In this document: positions 39,063 through 52,041 of the stretch, piece after piece | Position numbering within the stretch: the first letter of the stretch is position 1 | How the letters are laid out: each line of letters opens with the position of its first letter | Origin: Sipunculus nudus | Taxonomy: Eukaryota > Annelida > Sipuncula > Golfingiida > Sipunculidae | DNA: 64,000 nt | Reading direction: 5' to 3' | Assembly: GCA_026874595.1 (NCBI GenBank) | Contig: CM049306.1 | Span: 100,121,642-100,185,641 of the forward strand | Program-made: the position numbers and the translations under genes | Notes under the pieces: model-generated | Database searches by the model: none | What the model was told of the DNA's origin: nothing | Seen by the model: the letters and a program-made list of their open reading frames with translations, nothing else

Positions 39063-39400
39063 GGCCAAAAAATAAAAGGTATGGTTCTCAGGCATCGCCC
39101 GCATCAATTTTATACCCCCGCATCAAACATTTTTATTTTGATTTTCAATAGAAACTTACCAATTTTGTGCTGCAACCGCTCGGACATTTCTTTCAAGGAG
39201 ATAAAATCATACAATTACCTTTTTTTTATGTAGGGCTTTTACTTGTTTAGCAAAATAAATCTGTTTTTATCATGCTTTTTCCCTAATCATTTGTCATTTT
39301 TATCGAAACATACCAAAAAATTAAAAATGAAAAAACCGCCCGCCCGCATTGATTTATGAAAAAAAGTGCCTGAGAACCATACTTTTTTTTTATTTTGGCC
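39063..39400. mobile_element. PIF/Harbinger-type MITE, 338 bp, TAA TSD
   Basis: Inverted ends of about 35 bp: the left starts GGCCAAAAAATAAAAGGTAT and continues GGTTCTCAGGCA; the right read inward starts GGCCAAAATAAAAAAAAAGT and continues ATGGTTCTCAGGCA. TAA flanks both sides (39060-39062 and 39401-39403). A 3-bp TWA duplication and GG-starting ends are typical of PIF/Harbinger. No ORF. A degraded relative is at 11501. Confidence 0.85.
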
Positions 39401-39403
39401 TAA

Positions 39404-39786
39404 GTTAGCTTTCGTAAAGTATCGCAGGGGCAAGGTCACTGGCTGTGTGGTCCTATCCCCTAACATAGGCTCCACCTGGCTGCGTTGCTGTCTAAACATG
39501 TGACCGTATCTCCCTCCAGTCTGTTTACTCTCTCTTCCAGTAACTGTTGACGGCTGGTCTTGTCTGGTTTGCCTCAGGTAACTCACATGCCTTTTCTCCC
39601 CTCACTGAGACATTTTCTTAGGTTCCTTTTCACAGGTCATAAAAAATAGAAACCTTTTTAAAGCTAACAAAGATAACTGTGTAATCTTCCTCTAATCAAT
39701 CAGTTGTTTTCGTTGCCCACTTTGCATTGCCTTCAACGTTGATATTTTGAATCTTAAACGGTGTTTCACTGCGCACTTACTCAGGA

Positions 39787-39789
<3 letters not shown>
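39404..39789. other. noncoding stretch
   Basis: GC-richer at 39420-39600, with a minus-strand open frame, but no recognised product and only weak splice signals. Confidence 0.35.

Positions 39790-39853
<64 letters not shown>
39790..39853. repeat. (TA)n microsatellite
   Basis: Uninterrupted TA dinucleotides. Confidence 0.98.
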
Positions 39854-39856
<3 letters not shown>

Positions 39857-42800
39857 GAGAAGCTTAAAATGTGCAAGGCGCCCATATTATTATTTCACGC
39901 GGAAGTCTTAAATAAAAGTTTTGTGATTAGGCATTTACATGAATCAGTTTTTGTCTCATTGATATTCAAAGTCCTTACTGACATGGCAGATCATACGATT
40001 CTTTGAATTAGTAATTGCGCTCAGCAGGGTAATTTATTTCACATTTCGAACATTGCAGATGCTGTTCAAAGTTGAGGTGTTGAAAGTTTGAAAAATAGCG
40101 ATACATTTGTAAATTCCTTGCAAAGGGAGTTTATCATTATATATAATTATTAACCTTATAGCAGCTTGTCCATCCACACATGGGAGAAAGCCCTTATAAC
40201 TTCATACATAGATGAATATATCCGGCCTTTTTTAAGCCCTAACTGAGTAAAAATAGTCCAGCCGTTTTTACCTCTGACAGAGGATAAATTTATCCAGGGG
40301 TTTTTATTAGGGGTGCCCTCCTTTTTCGACCGGAATAAAAAAAAAGTTTTAAAAAAGATTCCGAAAAAATGCCCCCATTTCGCACCTCGAACCATTTTCT
40401 CCATAGAAGTATAATAACTGAACTACGGTAAAGACTATATATATATATATAAGGGTGTGAGCTTTTATAAGTCTATGGCAATATTTGGGATGGGGCCCCG
40501 ATTTGAGACTCAGACATATTCCGCGACGCGGTCAGCCATCATTCACCTACAGTCAACATGTAACCCTGACCAACAGACAATCCCACGTCAACCTAGTCAC
40601 GGTTCATTTGACAGCTGCTTTATCAACCCATATACCAGATGTACAGGGGGAAACCGCAGCCTAGAATATGAGAGCTCGAGGTCAGAGGTCATTAAAAGCA
40701 CGACCAGCCTTTTAAATGTTAGTATAACACCTGCCATCGGTTTGCGAATATCTTCTCGTGTGAAAAAAGTAACTGTTCAAATATAAGTATTAAAGAGCGT
40801 CCGTATAAATATTTTGCGCCAAAAAAATTTTCGAGGCACATCAGTTCGTAGCCTGGTGGAGAGGTACGGGAAAATGTGATATTCGAAATTCAAGATTTCC
40901 TCTAAACCCATCAGATTATGGTCGATACTAAACTTATTATTGTACGGAATTGCCGCTCCTCTTTTGCCTCCGCTAGGAAGGTATGCTTTCATCCTCATTC
41001 GAGTGTGTGTTTATGTGTGTTATCAGGCAATCATGAACGGTGTCTCATAAAACTTTCAGGGAATGGACCAATAAAGAATCGATTAAATTTTGGTGTGGAT
41101 CCGGAACACATGATCCGGATTTAGGGACGTCATCAAGGAATATTCATTTATGTACAATCACGAAAGCACGAAAGAACCTGGGATTATGGGCCGAATAAGT
41201 GAATGCAAACACAGTTTTGGGAGCATCCCACAATAGGGAAATGACAGAGACTTGCATTCCTTTGAATGCACATTTCTAGTTCATAGATATTTATTTTTTA
41301 AATACATGAGCACAAGTACTTGGTACATATTGTTAATTGATGATTTGGATCATTTTAATCATTATGCTTATTCATGTATACTGTTTATAAATGTCATACA
41401 TATATTTACACTTAAAATTCAAATATTTTATCTCGATCAGTTAAAGTTTAAAAGCCCTCTTGCTTTATATCTATGATCCCAAAGTTTGTAGGATAATATA
41501 TTTAAATTTTTCCTAAGCTTTGTTGAATAGCTATATAGTGCTATGACAGGGCCATATATCTATCATTTAAAAAATGTTATTAACATATTCTAAATAATAC
41601 TACATGCACTAATTTCTGAGATGTGCCCTCAGACACTAACCTTATTTTGCTGCAGAACTCGGCTGTCACAGCGTTATTATAATGAATGTTAGAACACCAT
41701 AGGTTTTATATTACATATTCACGGGATGCTTGTTGTAATCCGGCCAAGGGAATCCAAATCTCTTCAAGTGCTTCATAATGTCTAAAACGTCAAAATCAGC
41801 TTAAATCTTCTTGAAAGCTTAAATTAAAGTGGAGAATTAACCGTTAATGAAAGTGTTTCTGCGGATTCCACGGCTAATTGTTAAATTACAGACACGCTGA
41901 GTATCACATTACGTGGAGCCGTGCCGTGTAATCAGTTTGGATTGCTCACATGTCCTGCGCTAATGGCTCCTACTCTCACGGACTGATAGAGGAGTTAGAG
42001 TTATATCAGGAAAGATTCGCTATAGCTATATCAATTCTGACGGGAAATTTTCCTTCCAACTTGTATGAGTATTCCATGCAGCCTGGCTGAGAAATATAAT
42101 CATCAACGAGTTGATAAGCCTCTTCCTTTAATGATATTCATGAGGTGTTTGATCTGTGCCCTGAATACACAAGGAGCTACAGAGCACCGCCCGACAGTTG
42201 GTGAGCGTATTTCTTCTCTATACTTATCATATCAAATAACCGTGATTAGCAGGCTACACCACTGTTAAACCCGTGGTCATATGTTTGTGGTGAGGAATAG
42301 TGTTATTAACAAAGTAAATTTACTTTACAGATGTGTTTCTACTATATCATTAAAAGTCTATTTTCCCTTTTTTCACTAAGCAGCCAGAGCAGTCTCCGAA
42401 ATTCTAATGAAAAGAAGCAGGAATTGGACAGGCCACCCCTCTTTTCTTTGTATTTTCTGAACCGAATACTTCGACCCATCTGTACCACACTTAATTTTAG
42501 AAAAAATGCTTTCGTTGCCAAAGTCTATAATATTTGTTGTCCATATGGATGCTAGTTTAGTAGTTCTTGTAAAAAAGAAAATATAGATAAAATACCGATT
42601 AAAATAGTGATTGGTAATATTTTAGCCAGATAATAGAAACTACATTCACCATTGTGTGTCTTTGATATAGACTACTGACGAACCTAAGTAAATGTAAATA
42701 TACAGTAAGGGGTTTCTTGATAACATATCACTAAGAAGAGGGGTCATTTTAGTGTAGCAGTAGCAGTTTCAACCTAGCCATGACAACATGACACTCAGGC

Positions 42801-43510
42801 CTTCGGAAATAAACTGATAGGGCCTGGAGTCATGATGGCAGTCACAACAGAACGCCCATTCTAAGGGTCGGATCAAAATATTTACTGTCTGGTATTATTT
42901 GGCATCACAGGCTTATAAAGTCGTATTATATGTGCTTAATATCGAAGAAGAAATGTTGTTACACAAAAATAATTACATTCTTTACCTCCTTTCATCACTG
43001 TGGCACCGATTCATGTGAAGCGGTACTTCTTATTCAAAACTAAAGGTGTCATGGCGCGGTCGTGTATGTAAACTTTGAAGTCGGAAGCCGGAAGCCGGAA
43101 ACCAAGGAATGTCTTATAAATAAAGCAGTTTAAAGCATGTACAAAATGCTAACGCTTCAATACCGTTTTGTTTTTTCCCCCGATAGAATAAGATCTTTAT
43201 TATCATTCTGTGAAGAATAATAGTGATCCATTCTTTAATCTGAAAGTTATGGATGATTTTGCTCGGAAGACATCTCGGGTTTCAGGCAAAAGTGCTGGGA
43301 TGTGATCCAATGTGTATAACTCGGAAGTCACAGAGACGCACTGGTTAACTTGTGGTCAGTTAAGAGCCACAGCCCAAATGCAGTTTCATTATAATTATAG
43401 TTGCATGCATATATTAAAATTGCTTATGCATGATTCTGCTTTTAATGAGTGTATAATACAATACATGATACATAATCGAAAAACTATAACTTCTTATTTT
43501 TTTTTATTTG

Positions 43511-43518
<8 letters not shown>
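39854..43518. other. noncoding stretch, nothing recognised
   Basis: No supported gene or repeat. Short patches of balanced composition (about 40460-40720 and 41900-42080) are unexplained. Confidence 0.4.

Positions 43519-43557
<39 letters not shown>
43519..43557. repeat. (TA)n microsatellite
   Basis: Uninterrupted TA dinucleotides. Confidence 0.97.
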
Positions 43558-43562
<5 letters not shown>

Positions 43563-44000
43563 GTGTGGATTTATTTTCACGTAATATATTTCACCCCATC
43601 TAGAGCTTTGTTTTTGTTAAATATATTTATATTTACATGGAGAGGGTATGGGAAGGGATTAATTTTTAAAATATGCAATGTAAAGAGGACATTTTGAGGC
43701 ACCTTAAACAAATGATTATGAGGATTTTCTGTTCCGCAACTATTCTCCTACATGTTTTTGAACAATATATTCAAACCTGATGTTGTTGGGCTTTAATATT
43801 TATATTTCTATAAAATTACGGTATAAACTGGAAAGTCCAAATGTTCAAAAGTTCGTAACATGTTAATGTCAATGATGAAACGCGCGTCTATACATTTATA
43901 ACTTGCAAAATGTCACTATTTAAAGGTAGTACTCGTTGTCAAATAATTAATATGTTTAAATCTTATGACAATCTTTGCATTTTACCGACATTTGTGATCT

Positions 44001-44154
44001 GTGAGCGCCCAGGCTCGGGCAGCAGAGCACAGTGCGTGAGACTGAGTATCAGCCGAGGAGGCGTGAGATTTTTCACGGTCGATCCCACCCCGAGCTCAGC
44101 TCTGAAGGGAGACCGTGCATGACTCGCACGGTAATGGGATGGGGGGGGGGGGGG
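44001..44154. other. GC-rich structured segment, tRNA-like or SINE scrap
   Basis: A GC-rich island in AT-rich DNA. GCTCGGG (44013-44019) pairs with CCCGAGC (44089-44095), enclosing CGTGA..TTCACG and a GGTCGATCCC box that resembles the B box of tRNA promoters. A second hairpin ACCGTGC-ATGACTC-GCACGGT follows (44112-44132), then a run of G to 44154. The fold is not a normal tRNA cloverleaf (the T stem does not close), so a SINE head or other small structured repeat is more likely. Confidence 0.35.
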
Positions 44155-46539
44155 GATTCCTCAATATACTATATAGTATATATTTGGATGCTCTCATAGT
44201 GGAGTAAATCACAAACGTATGAATTGAAAAGTAAGAAATATAATAATGAAATTGCTGGGGAATAAAAAGTAATCTGAAAAAGAGAGGAAAATTAATTACG
44301 AATTAATTGGAAAATAACTCGATAAAATGAGAGATGTTACGTCTGAACGGGCTTGCGCCCTCTATGGATGCACCACTGAATAATAAATATGGTATAATAA
44401 ACCTTAATACGGCATAAAAATAATAATAAATTACGATGTCATTCAAAATAAAAACAGTAATATATTTCCCATACGTTGAACAAATATGAAAATTCAATAT
44501 ATTTTGATCCTTATAAAAATCTCTATCTGAATATTCCGTGTATACTCACTGTTTTTATTTGATTCTTATATTTTTATCCTCAGAAAACAAAATTAACCGG
44601 ACTATAGTCGGAATTCTCGATACAGTAGTACCGTGCGCTTTCGGACATCCTTATCTCCGAACTAAATAGTTGCTGGTACCAGGTTCTTAATTAAACAGAA
44701 TGTGTTATATCTTTAACATTTGCTATGTAACAATTTATTTTTAAACATTTACTGAACTTTCTCCCAACATAAAATACGTAACAGCGTAAAATATTGATGA
44801 GTTAATATAATCTTGTTTTACAAATGAAATAAAATATCAATATAATATATTATAAAAAAACAGCATCATGAATGTTAAAAAACAGATTGAGTTTATCAAA
44901 TAAATGTCATATTGAAATAATTGAAAATGCTTGACACGTTTGCTGACGATATGATGACCAGTGTATTAGCCAATACTGGCTTCCGAGTTTTACACATCTG
45001 GACCATAACCGGGCATTTCCGAGAAAAAAGAGTCTTTAACTTCGGATGGATAACTTTGATTTTTGCATTATGATAGAAAAAACCTTATTCTATCAATAAA
45101 CATAAAATAGTACTTTCCATTGATGTAGTAGCATTTTAATAATGCTTCGATCATTGCTTTATTTAAAAAATCCTTGCTTCCGACTTCCGAGTTTTACACA
45201 TAGCCGTTTGGGAATTCCCTACCGGAAGTTATGGTTCTCCCGCTGACAGACGTGGAGACGAGTTTTTCGAGTAAAACTAGCCTCGGTATTAAAAACTGCC
45301 GCACGAATACACGTAAGTCAACCGTGGTTGTAATAATTATTATTTTCGCCAACGGAATAACGTCACTTTTTGTCTTAACTCAGGAAAGTGACAGCTCGAG
45401 AAGTAGATGAAAATGAAAAATTAGTGTCAGAAATGGCGTGCACATCTGCACATACTAGAATTGATGCGAACCCAATAGCTTGTACTGTCACCCCATCGTC
45501 TTCAGTATATCTAAAATCGACGTGTTGGGTGACAAGCTGTCGCTAGTTTCAACCATGACCATCAGCACAATAGATAACGACTGCTAATAATCTGAAGAGG
45601 TATTTACAAATATTTATAAATGCTCCCGGAGCCGCCTAGAGGAAGGTCGGAAGTGGCGACAGGTGTACAAAAAGCAGGTACGCCGAGGTAAAAAGATGAA
45701 GGGAGCGATCGCGACACCCATCCAATTTGCCTGGTGTCATCTCTGGTCGACCAGCCTCCGTCTCTGATCATGAGAACCAGGTCAGGTGACAAATAAATCG
45801 GCAAGAAATGTCTCAAATTAAACATGGCCCCAACAAGAAACCAAGCCTGTTTGGCTCCACCAGCCCAAAGACGATGTCACAAAAACGCAAAGGGTGCCGA
45901 AGACGAGGCTAATTAGGAACAGTGAATTGGTCCCTGCGGCACAGCCGCTTTTTGTAACGTATGTTGGACTGAATGGTGCCATGGTTAGACGATCCTAATA
46001 AAACAGCGGCGGTTTGTGACAAAACACATGCGTGGTCGATAGATGCCTTAATTTGGGCGTCATTTACACTCTGTGATGTGAGGAAATTAGACCTGTTTTA
46101 GACATCATCCCTGTTACAAACTGAGAACAAAAATCTTAACCAATATCGGCGGCAATTAAATATATATGGAACCAGGGGGTAGTCGCTAGAAACCTAATTC
46201 AACGCGGATTCGTGGTATAATTAATACTGGTACTTCAGGGCTGCGTTGATTAAAAGAAATATGATTTAATATGCAGACTTATTCGTATGATATATATTGC
46301 TGTAAATAAGTAATTTATTTTTCTGAAGTCAGGGCTAAAACTTTGGCTTGTAGTTAATGCAATGGACTATGTAACTGCGCAAGTTCAATGATGTGCAGCT
46401 GCTGACATTCCAAGCTGAACTTCGTTACTTACTTACATTTCAAGACTTTGATAACTCCCTGTAATACCCTTTTTGTAACAATTGATTTATAAAGATGTCT
46501 TCTTTTGCAAAGAATATCAACATTATCATAAGTTTATTT
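44155..46539. other. noncoding stretch with possible pogo-type end
   Basis: At 44622, TA is followed by CAGTAGTACCGTGCGCTTTC, which resembles the ends of pogo/Tigger elements, but no matching right end was found. TTCCGAGTTTTACACAT occurs twice (about 44984 and 45188). A balanced-composition segment at 45620-46120 has no recognised ORF. Confidence 0.3.
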
Positions 46540-47290
46540 CGGCTTATATAATCTTTAGGATGAAGGTCAAGGTCACCAGTTTTCGAATTAATTCGAGATT
46601 TTGGTAATCACGTATCAAATCTCCTTAAAATATTTAGTGGTTTAAAAGTTATATCGTTCACATTTGTTAGTTCGGCTAATTTGACTTTGAAGATGAGGTC
46701 AAGGTCCCCAGATTTCTGGGGTTCAAGTTATATCTTGTTCAAGAACGTGGTTGAGAAAAAAAATTGTGTTTCAAATTTGAGGTAATTTTATGCAGTGCTA
46801 CAGAAGTTTTCACATTCAAAAGAAACCCTAGTAACAATGAGCAATAGTTCGTCTGATTTGTTCTTCAAAATCGAGGTCAAGGTCCCCAGTTTTCTATCTT
46901 GTTCAAGAACTTGGTTGAGAAAAAAACTTGTGTTTCAAATTTGAGGAAATTTTATGCAGTGCTACAGAAGTTTTCACATTCAAAAGAAACCCTAGTAACA
47001 ATGAGCAATAGTTCGGCTTATTTGATCTTGAAAATCGAGGTCAAGGTCATAAGTTTTCGAACTCTTGCGAGAACTTCGATGAAAATGCGCATGAGATTTG
47101 AGAAAAAGATATTCCAAACTTTCACCGTTATGGGGTTCACTTACTTGACACTATTCGACTTATTTGACAGTGAAGATGTAGGTCAAGGTCAGGGGTTATC
47201 GAATGCGTTTGAAATATTGGTACAACAATTGAATGTTATCGCGTTCACAAGAAATGCCACATGCAACGACGCCGCCGCCGACACGCCGTA
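46540..47290 (+). repeat. tandem repeats carrying AGGTCAAGGTC
   Basis: Five copies of a degenerate unit of 130-180 bp, marked by AGGTCAAGGTC at 46564, 46696, 46874, 47038 and 47180. Two neighbouring units are nearly identical over about 113 bp (GTTCAAGAAC at 46737 and 46901, offset 164). The style recalls ~160-bp core repeats known from bivalves (BIV160/pearl type), from memory and unverified. The 194-codon ORF at 46899-47483 runs through these repeats and is not a gene. Confidence 0.8.
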
Positions 47291-49574
47291 CATTATATGT
47301 CCCTCAAGCGCTCCTGTTCATCTAAATTCAGATGGTTTAATAATATTTCGTTCTGATCATAAGACTGACTTTGCGTTAATAAACCGGCATATCCTCTTGA
47401 ATAGATGTAAAGATCAAGATATGAGCTTCTCGATGAAGTTAAAATTTTCCCGAAATTCATGCAGCGTGGCGTCTATCAAATAAGCGTGGCGAATAAGCCA
47501 CCTCCCATACAAGCCTTTATCGCATCCGATTCACGCATCCGTTCATCCCATCCATCTATACAATATTGGACACTATAATTTCAGATGAACATGACACATA
47601 TTTCCGGCAACGATTGTTAGCTGCGTTCAACGGACCCACTGATCGCAGATTTTGAGCACTGCTCGATTTTTGCGATGGATGCATCCGGTTAACGGGGATT
47701 CCATTTTTTGTCGTAAAATTGCGGAAGCCCTCACTTTCATTAACGAAATATGAGTTTTAAAGTTCATTGAAGGGGTATTACTGTGATTAAAGACCCCATG
47801 TCTATAACACGCAACATGCATCTTACCATATCACCAAAATATTGCAACTATGAATCTGATGCAATAAAAAGTGACATTTAAAGTGGAAGCAAAATTAAGC
47901 GTTAAACACGGGCGCCAGGACAATTATTTTTGAAAGAGGGTCGTATCCCCCATTAATTTATTTAAAACATAATTAATGTTATATTTTTATTGAAATATCA
48001 TTTAGGTTTACATGCATAAACCTTGATCTTAAAGGACAATACGACGTATCGTCACGTGTATGACGCTTACAAGTGTATGTGTCATGTGTTGCCGCATGGT
48101 TGCCGTCCGTTGATCGCACATGAAAACCGGACGCGATAAATGCAATGCGATAAAGGCTGGTATGTGTTAACAGCTTAAGACTACCAGATTTCGTGACGTC
48201 GCGATTTGGTTTTGGCGCAACTCTAAACATGAACAATCAAGAAAACTAAAGAACAAAGCAGTTGCAACACAATACTTTTTCAACCCTTTGTGCAGATTCC
48301 TGTATCGCATGTTTACAGTGTTACTCGCACTTCCAAGGTGAAGTTTCAAGTAACGGGGCGCCAGGTAGACAAAAAGTATCTAATGATATCGGGATATCCT
48401 ACCGACGACAACGGCACATTTAATTCTCATTTGTCACAATGTTCGTTACGCCTTACAATTCGTCACGGTCGTATATCACCCAGACCTATTTGTCACGGTA
48501 ACATATCACACAGTGCAGTGATTCATCACACTACCCCTGTATCCTCATCCCATCCTCTCCATCCTTCAACCTCTATCCGATCCCACTAAGTGCTTCACAT
48601 TCTCGGTCAAGGTATCCCCTTAAATACACATCCTGTATTGATAAAACTATTATATGAAGAGAAAAACACTTTGCCAACTTTTATAGTCTATAGAATACAC
48701 TAGTTTTTGTACGTTAGACAGGTTAGGTTAAAGACCGACTCCGATAAAGGTCAGATGACTAAACATTTGTAATAACGTGTATCATCTCACGCTCTTTCTT
48801 TATTTTGGTTGAATACAAATTTTTCCCAGCACAACCAATTTGGCAGACGGCCTGACTATGTTCAGTTCACCTTTTCATACGTTTCATTCGTCCTATCTCA
48901 AGTATTCCTGGCAACTCCCAATCAATAAAATAAGAAACACCCAAGAAAAACGGTTGGAAACGTGAATTGTGAAGTTGCGCGGTAAGGCCACCAGGTTGCG
49001 AGCGCGCTATGTATGTTTCGCGCCATTCATCGAACCCTGTACAAGTTCATTTTTTTTTAATAAAAGCACAAGGATTGACAACAAAATATTAATACCATAA
49101 TATTAAAGCGAACACAAATGTATAAATCAGGTGCTCCTTACATTAAAAAAGTGTGTTTATATCAAAATAGAAATGAACATAATCAGAACAAAAGTAATTT
49201 AATGCCAAATTTTTTTAAGGAGACTGAAAAATATAGAGAAAACTGAAAATATAATAGCAAAACAGAAATATTAGATTACTACTTATCTTGAGAAGAGTGG
49301 GGAAAAAATAAGGAGAAAAAAATTATAAAATACAGTAGCATTGTAGCTTTAGTATTGAAAGAAAAAGCTAAGGGAAAATGTATTCTGTTGTGCAAATTTC
49401 AAGGATTGAAAATTTGAAGTATAGTATGAATAATATCAAGGCAATGTGTTTGTATAAATTCTATATAATTTAGTTGATGTGATTGTGTATAATTATGTGT
49501 GAAATGTGTAAGTTTTTTCCACAGTAAAATTTATTTAAAAAAAAGGAAAAAACTATGTACGCATTATATACCTG
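47291..49574. other. noncoding stretch, nothing recognised
   Basis: No supported gene. Sequence around 47500-48560 is less AT-rich but has no ORF or motif I can name. Confidence 0.4.
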
Positions 49575-49746
49575 GTACAGAAGCGGAGGGGGGGGGGGGG
49601 TCAGGACAGCCGCAACCTTTTATAAGGTGTTCAGACCAATTTTCGCGGCCTAGACCCCCCTTTCCGGACTTGGGGACCTTTTTAGGCATTGTCATAAGTC
49701 CTCCTGGGCTGGACGCCTCTTTTCCTGTATCCTGGATCAGCCCCTG
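49575..49746. repeat. short MITE-like scrap, CAGGGGCTG end
   Basis: The right edge read inward begins CAGGGGCTGATCCAGG; the left edge begins CAGAAGCGGAGGGGGG. Both resemble the CAGNNGC ends of other elements in this window. No target duplication was found and the segment is only about 170 bp. Confidence 0.35.
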
Positions 49747-52041
49747 TGAAATGTGAATAAGTCCTTAAATGGAAGTAGGCTATGTAGATCAGATGTAAAA
49801 TTATTAATATGACCATAACTCGGGCTAAAAGTCAATTAGGAGAAATCGATCGTAGTAGAAATCCAGCGCAAACGTGGGCTTAGGTGTATGACCTTGCAAA
49901 TCATGTGAAGGTCACAAATACATATCATGTGTAATTCGTCACCTGCGTATGACTTTTATTCCTACCAAGGTCAGAATTTAAAATCGACCATATTGGAAAT
50001 CTAGTACAAACATGGGCCGACCTGAGCGATAATAAAAAGGTAAAGAAAAATAATAGCTTTAATTATCTCACCTATAGCGATTACTGTGTCCAAAATTCTG
50101 TTTTGAAAATTCATCCGTGTATAAGATCTGGCACCAAAATTGCCAGAAGTAAGAAAACAAACGAAAATCAATTGTTTTTGATGATATTGCACTTGGGGGA
50201 CCTAAATAAGTCCTTTATCCCACCCCCATCCTAAAATGTGTCCAAAATATTGACGTAGAAATTGACTCATCAACCTCTGAAGGACTCCCTGCACAGGGAG
50301 ACTATACAAGAGAATATTGAATTCAAACCCATATAATGAGTCTTATCATAAGGCCAATCATTAGGCGTAAAATGATTTAAATAAATCCAAAATGAAGATT
50401 TTCTTGAAATTGGACTTCCAATTTTGCATTATCTTGCTTCTGTATCCAATCCACTTCGCTTATCATTTTCTCATCTTGTCCTTGTTATGAGTATAATACT
50501 TTAAAAATGCCCTCATGTGATCCTAATGGGAAGAGCAGCTCACAACTAATGTTATTTTGAGGTGATGTTCGAAGGAACAAAATAAAAGGTCTTAAAAAAT
50601 AAATAAAGGACTAAACATTTTTGGATTAGTCACTGGTTAGTGCATACTCTCTCTGTCAATTCGCATTAGAGCTAATTCCACCAAATGGCTTTCATAAGCA
50701 ATATTTTAACAGACACTAAAAATCCGAAGTGAACGTCAATCTGCTGTTTACCAAAAGGTTCAAAGGACAGATTGTACCATGACCAGGCTTTTCGTATTGT
50801 CTTTCAAAAGTTCTGTGTTTAATTGAATATATATCATGGATAGAATAAGTCCAAGCTGTTGATGGTAATAAGGATGAACATCTACATGAGGTATTTATAT
50901 CTTTCAGGTAAGAATGTTCAGTGTATCAGGTCAGTAATTGTTTACACATTAAAAAATGTTTCATGCATCAAGAAATCAACGCAGATTGACACGGTACCTT
51001 TTCTCCATTTCCATACAAGAGTATTACTAATATTATTTACTAATAATATAAGGAAATAATAGAATAATATGATAATTAATGTTTTCGCGATTTATCAAGA
51101 TATATCCTACCATGATATTGCCGTTAAAAGTAATTATATTCAACAGGGAAGAACTTCCTGGTTCAACACCGTTTTGACTGCTATCAGGTGGAACTGCAAT
51201 TTAATTTAGACAGTAGATTATCATGTGTGTTGCATTTTCCCCAGTCTAGCTGTTCCAATGATTTAAGAAGAAAGTATCATTTTCTGTTTTGGAATGTGTA
51301 TTTATGCACTTTGTTTTGTGGTGAAAATTCCCTATTTAAATCCCTTTTAATTATAATAAAATGCAAATTGAACTAGTCATGTGATAAAAAATAAAACTTT
51401 ATCGTGCTGTGCTATCATTTTAAGGTCTTTGTATGTTGCTACAGTGTTCTTTTTATCTATCTGTCGGTTCTTCCTAGGTTTTCACTATTACAAGGAACAG
51501 ATATTTTATTTTTATGCACCTTGAAACCAAAGGAAAATATGTAATTGGCGTGGAACCAGTCTTTTCACTGTTATGACTAATCTTGTCATTTTTCCAACAA
51601 TTTCAAATCACTTCCTTATCCAGTAACATAAACAGACATGTCACCCTACAGATATTTAAAGCAAATTTCACATTTTATATAAAAGACCATCAGCCATTTT
51701 CATCTTATTTCTTTTTCATATTTCTTATTAAAGTGACCTTTAGCCAAGTCATGCTATAATTTAACTCTGCCAAATCGATAGAATATTTCGTTCAATGTTT
51801 TCCTCCTTTCTGCAGTATAATACCCACTCATACACCTGGCAAGAGAGTCTCTATAATGACTTAATATGAGGTAAAACAGAGAAGAAAACAGAGAATGCAA
51901 TAAATTTGAATGTGTTTTTTTTTGCAGCTCGTTCTGCAATGCTTTCTTCAAGATAAATCTAAACTGTTACAGACAAGGGTCAGTGAGTGGTCAGATCATA
52001 ATGTATACTTGATATTCTACTTAACTGGCTTCCTGTTAAGT
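49747..52041. other. noncoding stretch
   Basis: Two weakly similar blocks about 140 bp apart (GCGCAAACGTGGGC near 49868 and GTACAAACATGGGC near 50002) hint at an old tandem repeat. Nothing else was recognised. Confidence 0.35.

Noticed and set aside
39287-39586. 99-codon minus-strand ORF as an exon
   Set aside because: Part of it lies in the right end of the MITE (39063-39400), and splice signals in the remainder are weak.
46899-47483. 194-codon plus-strand ORF
   Set aside because: It runs through the AGGTCAAGGTC tandem repeats into AT-rich flank, has no domain, and the near-identical neighbouring unit is not open in the same way.
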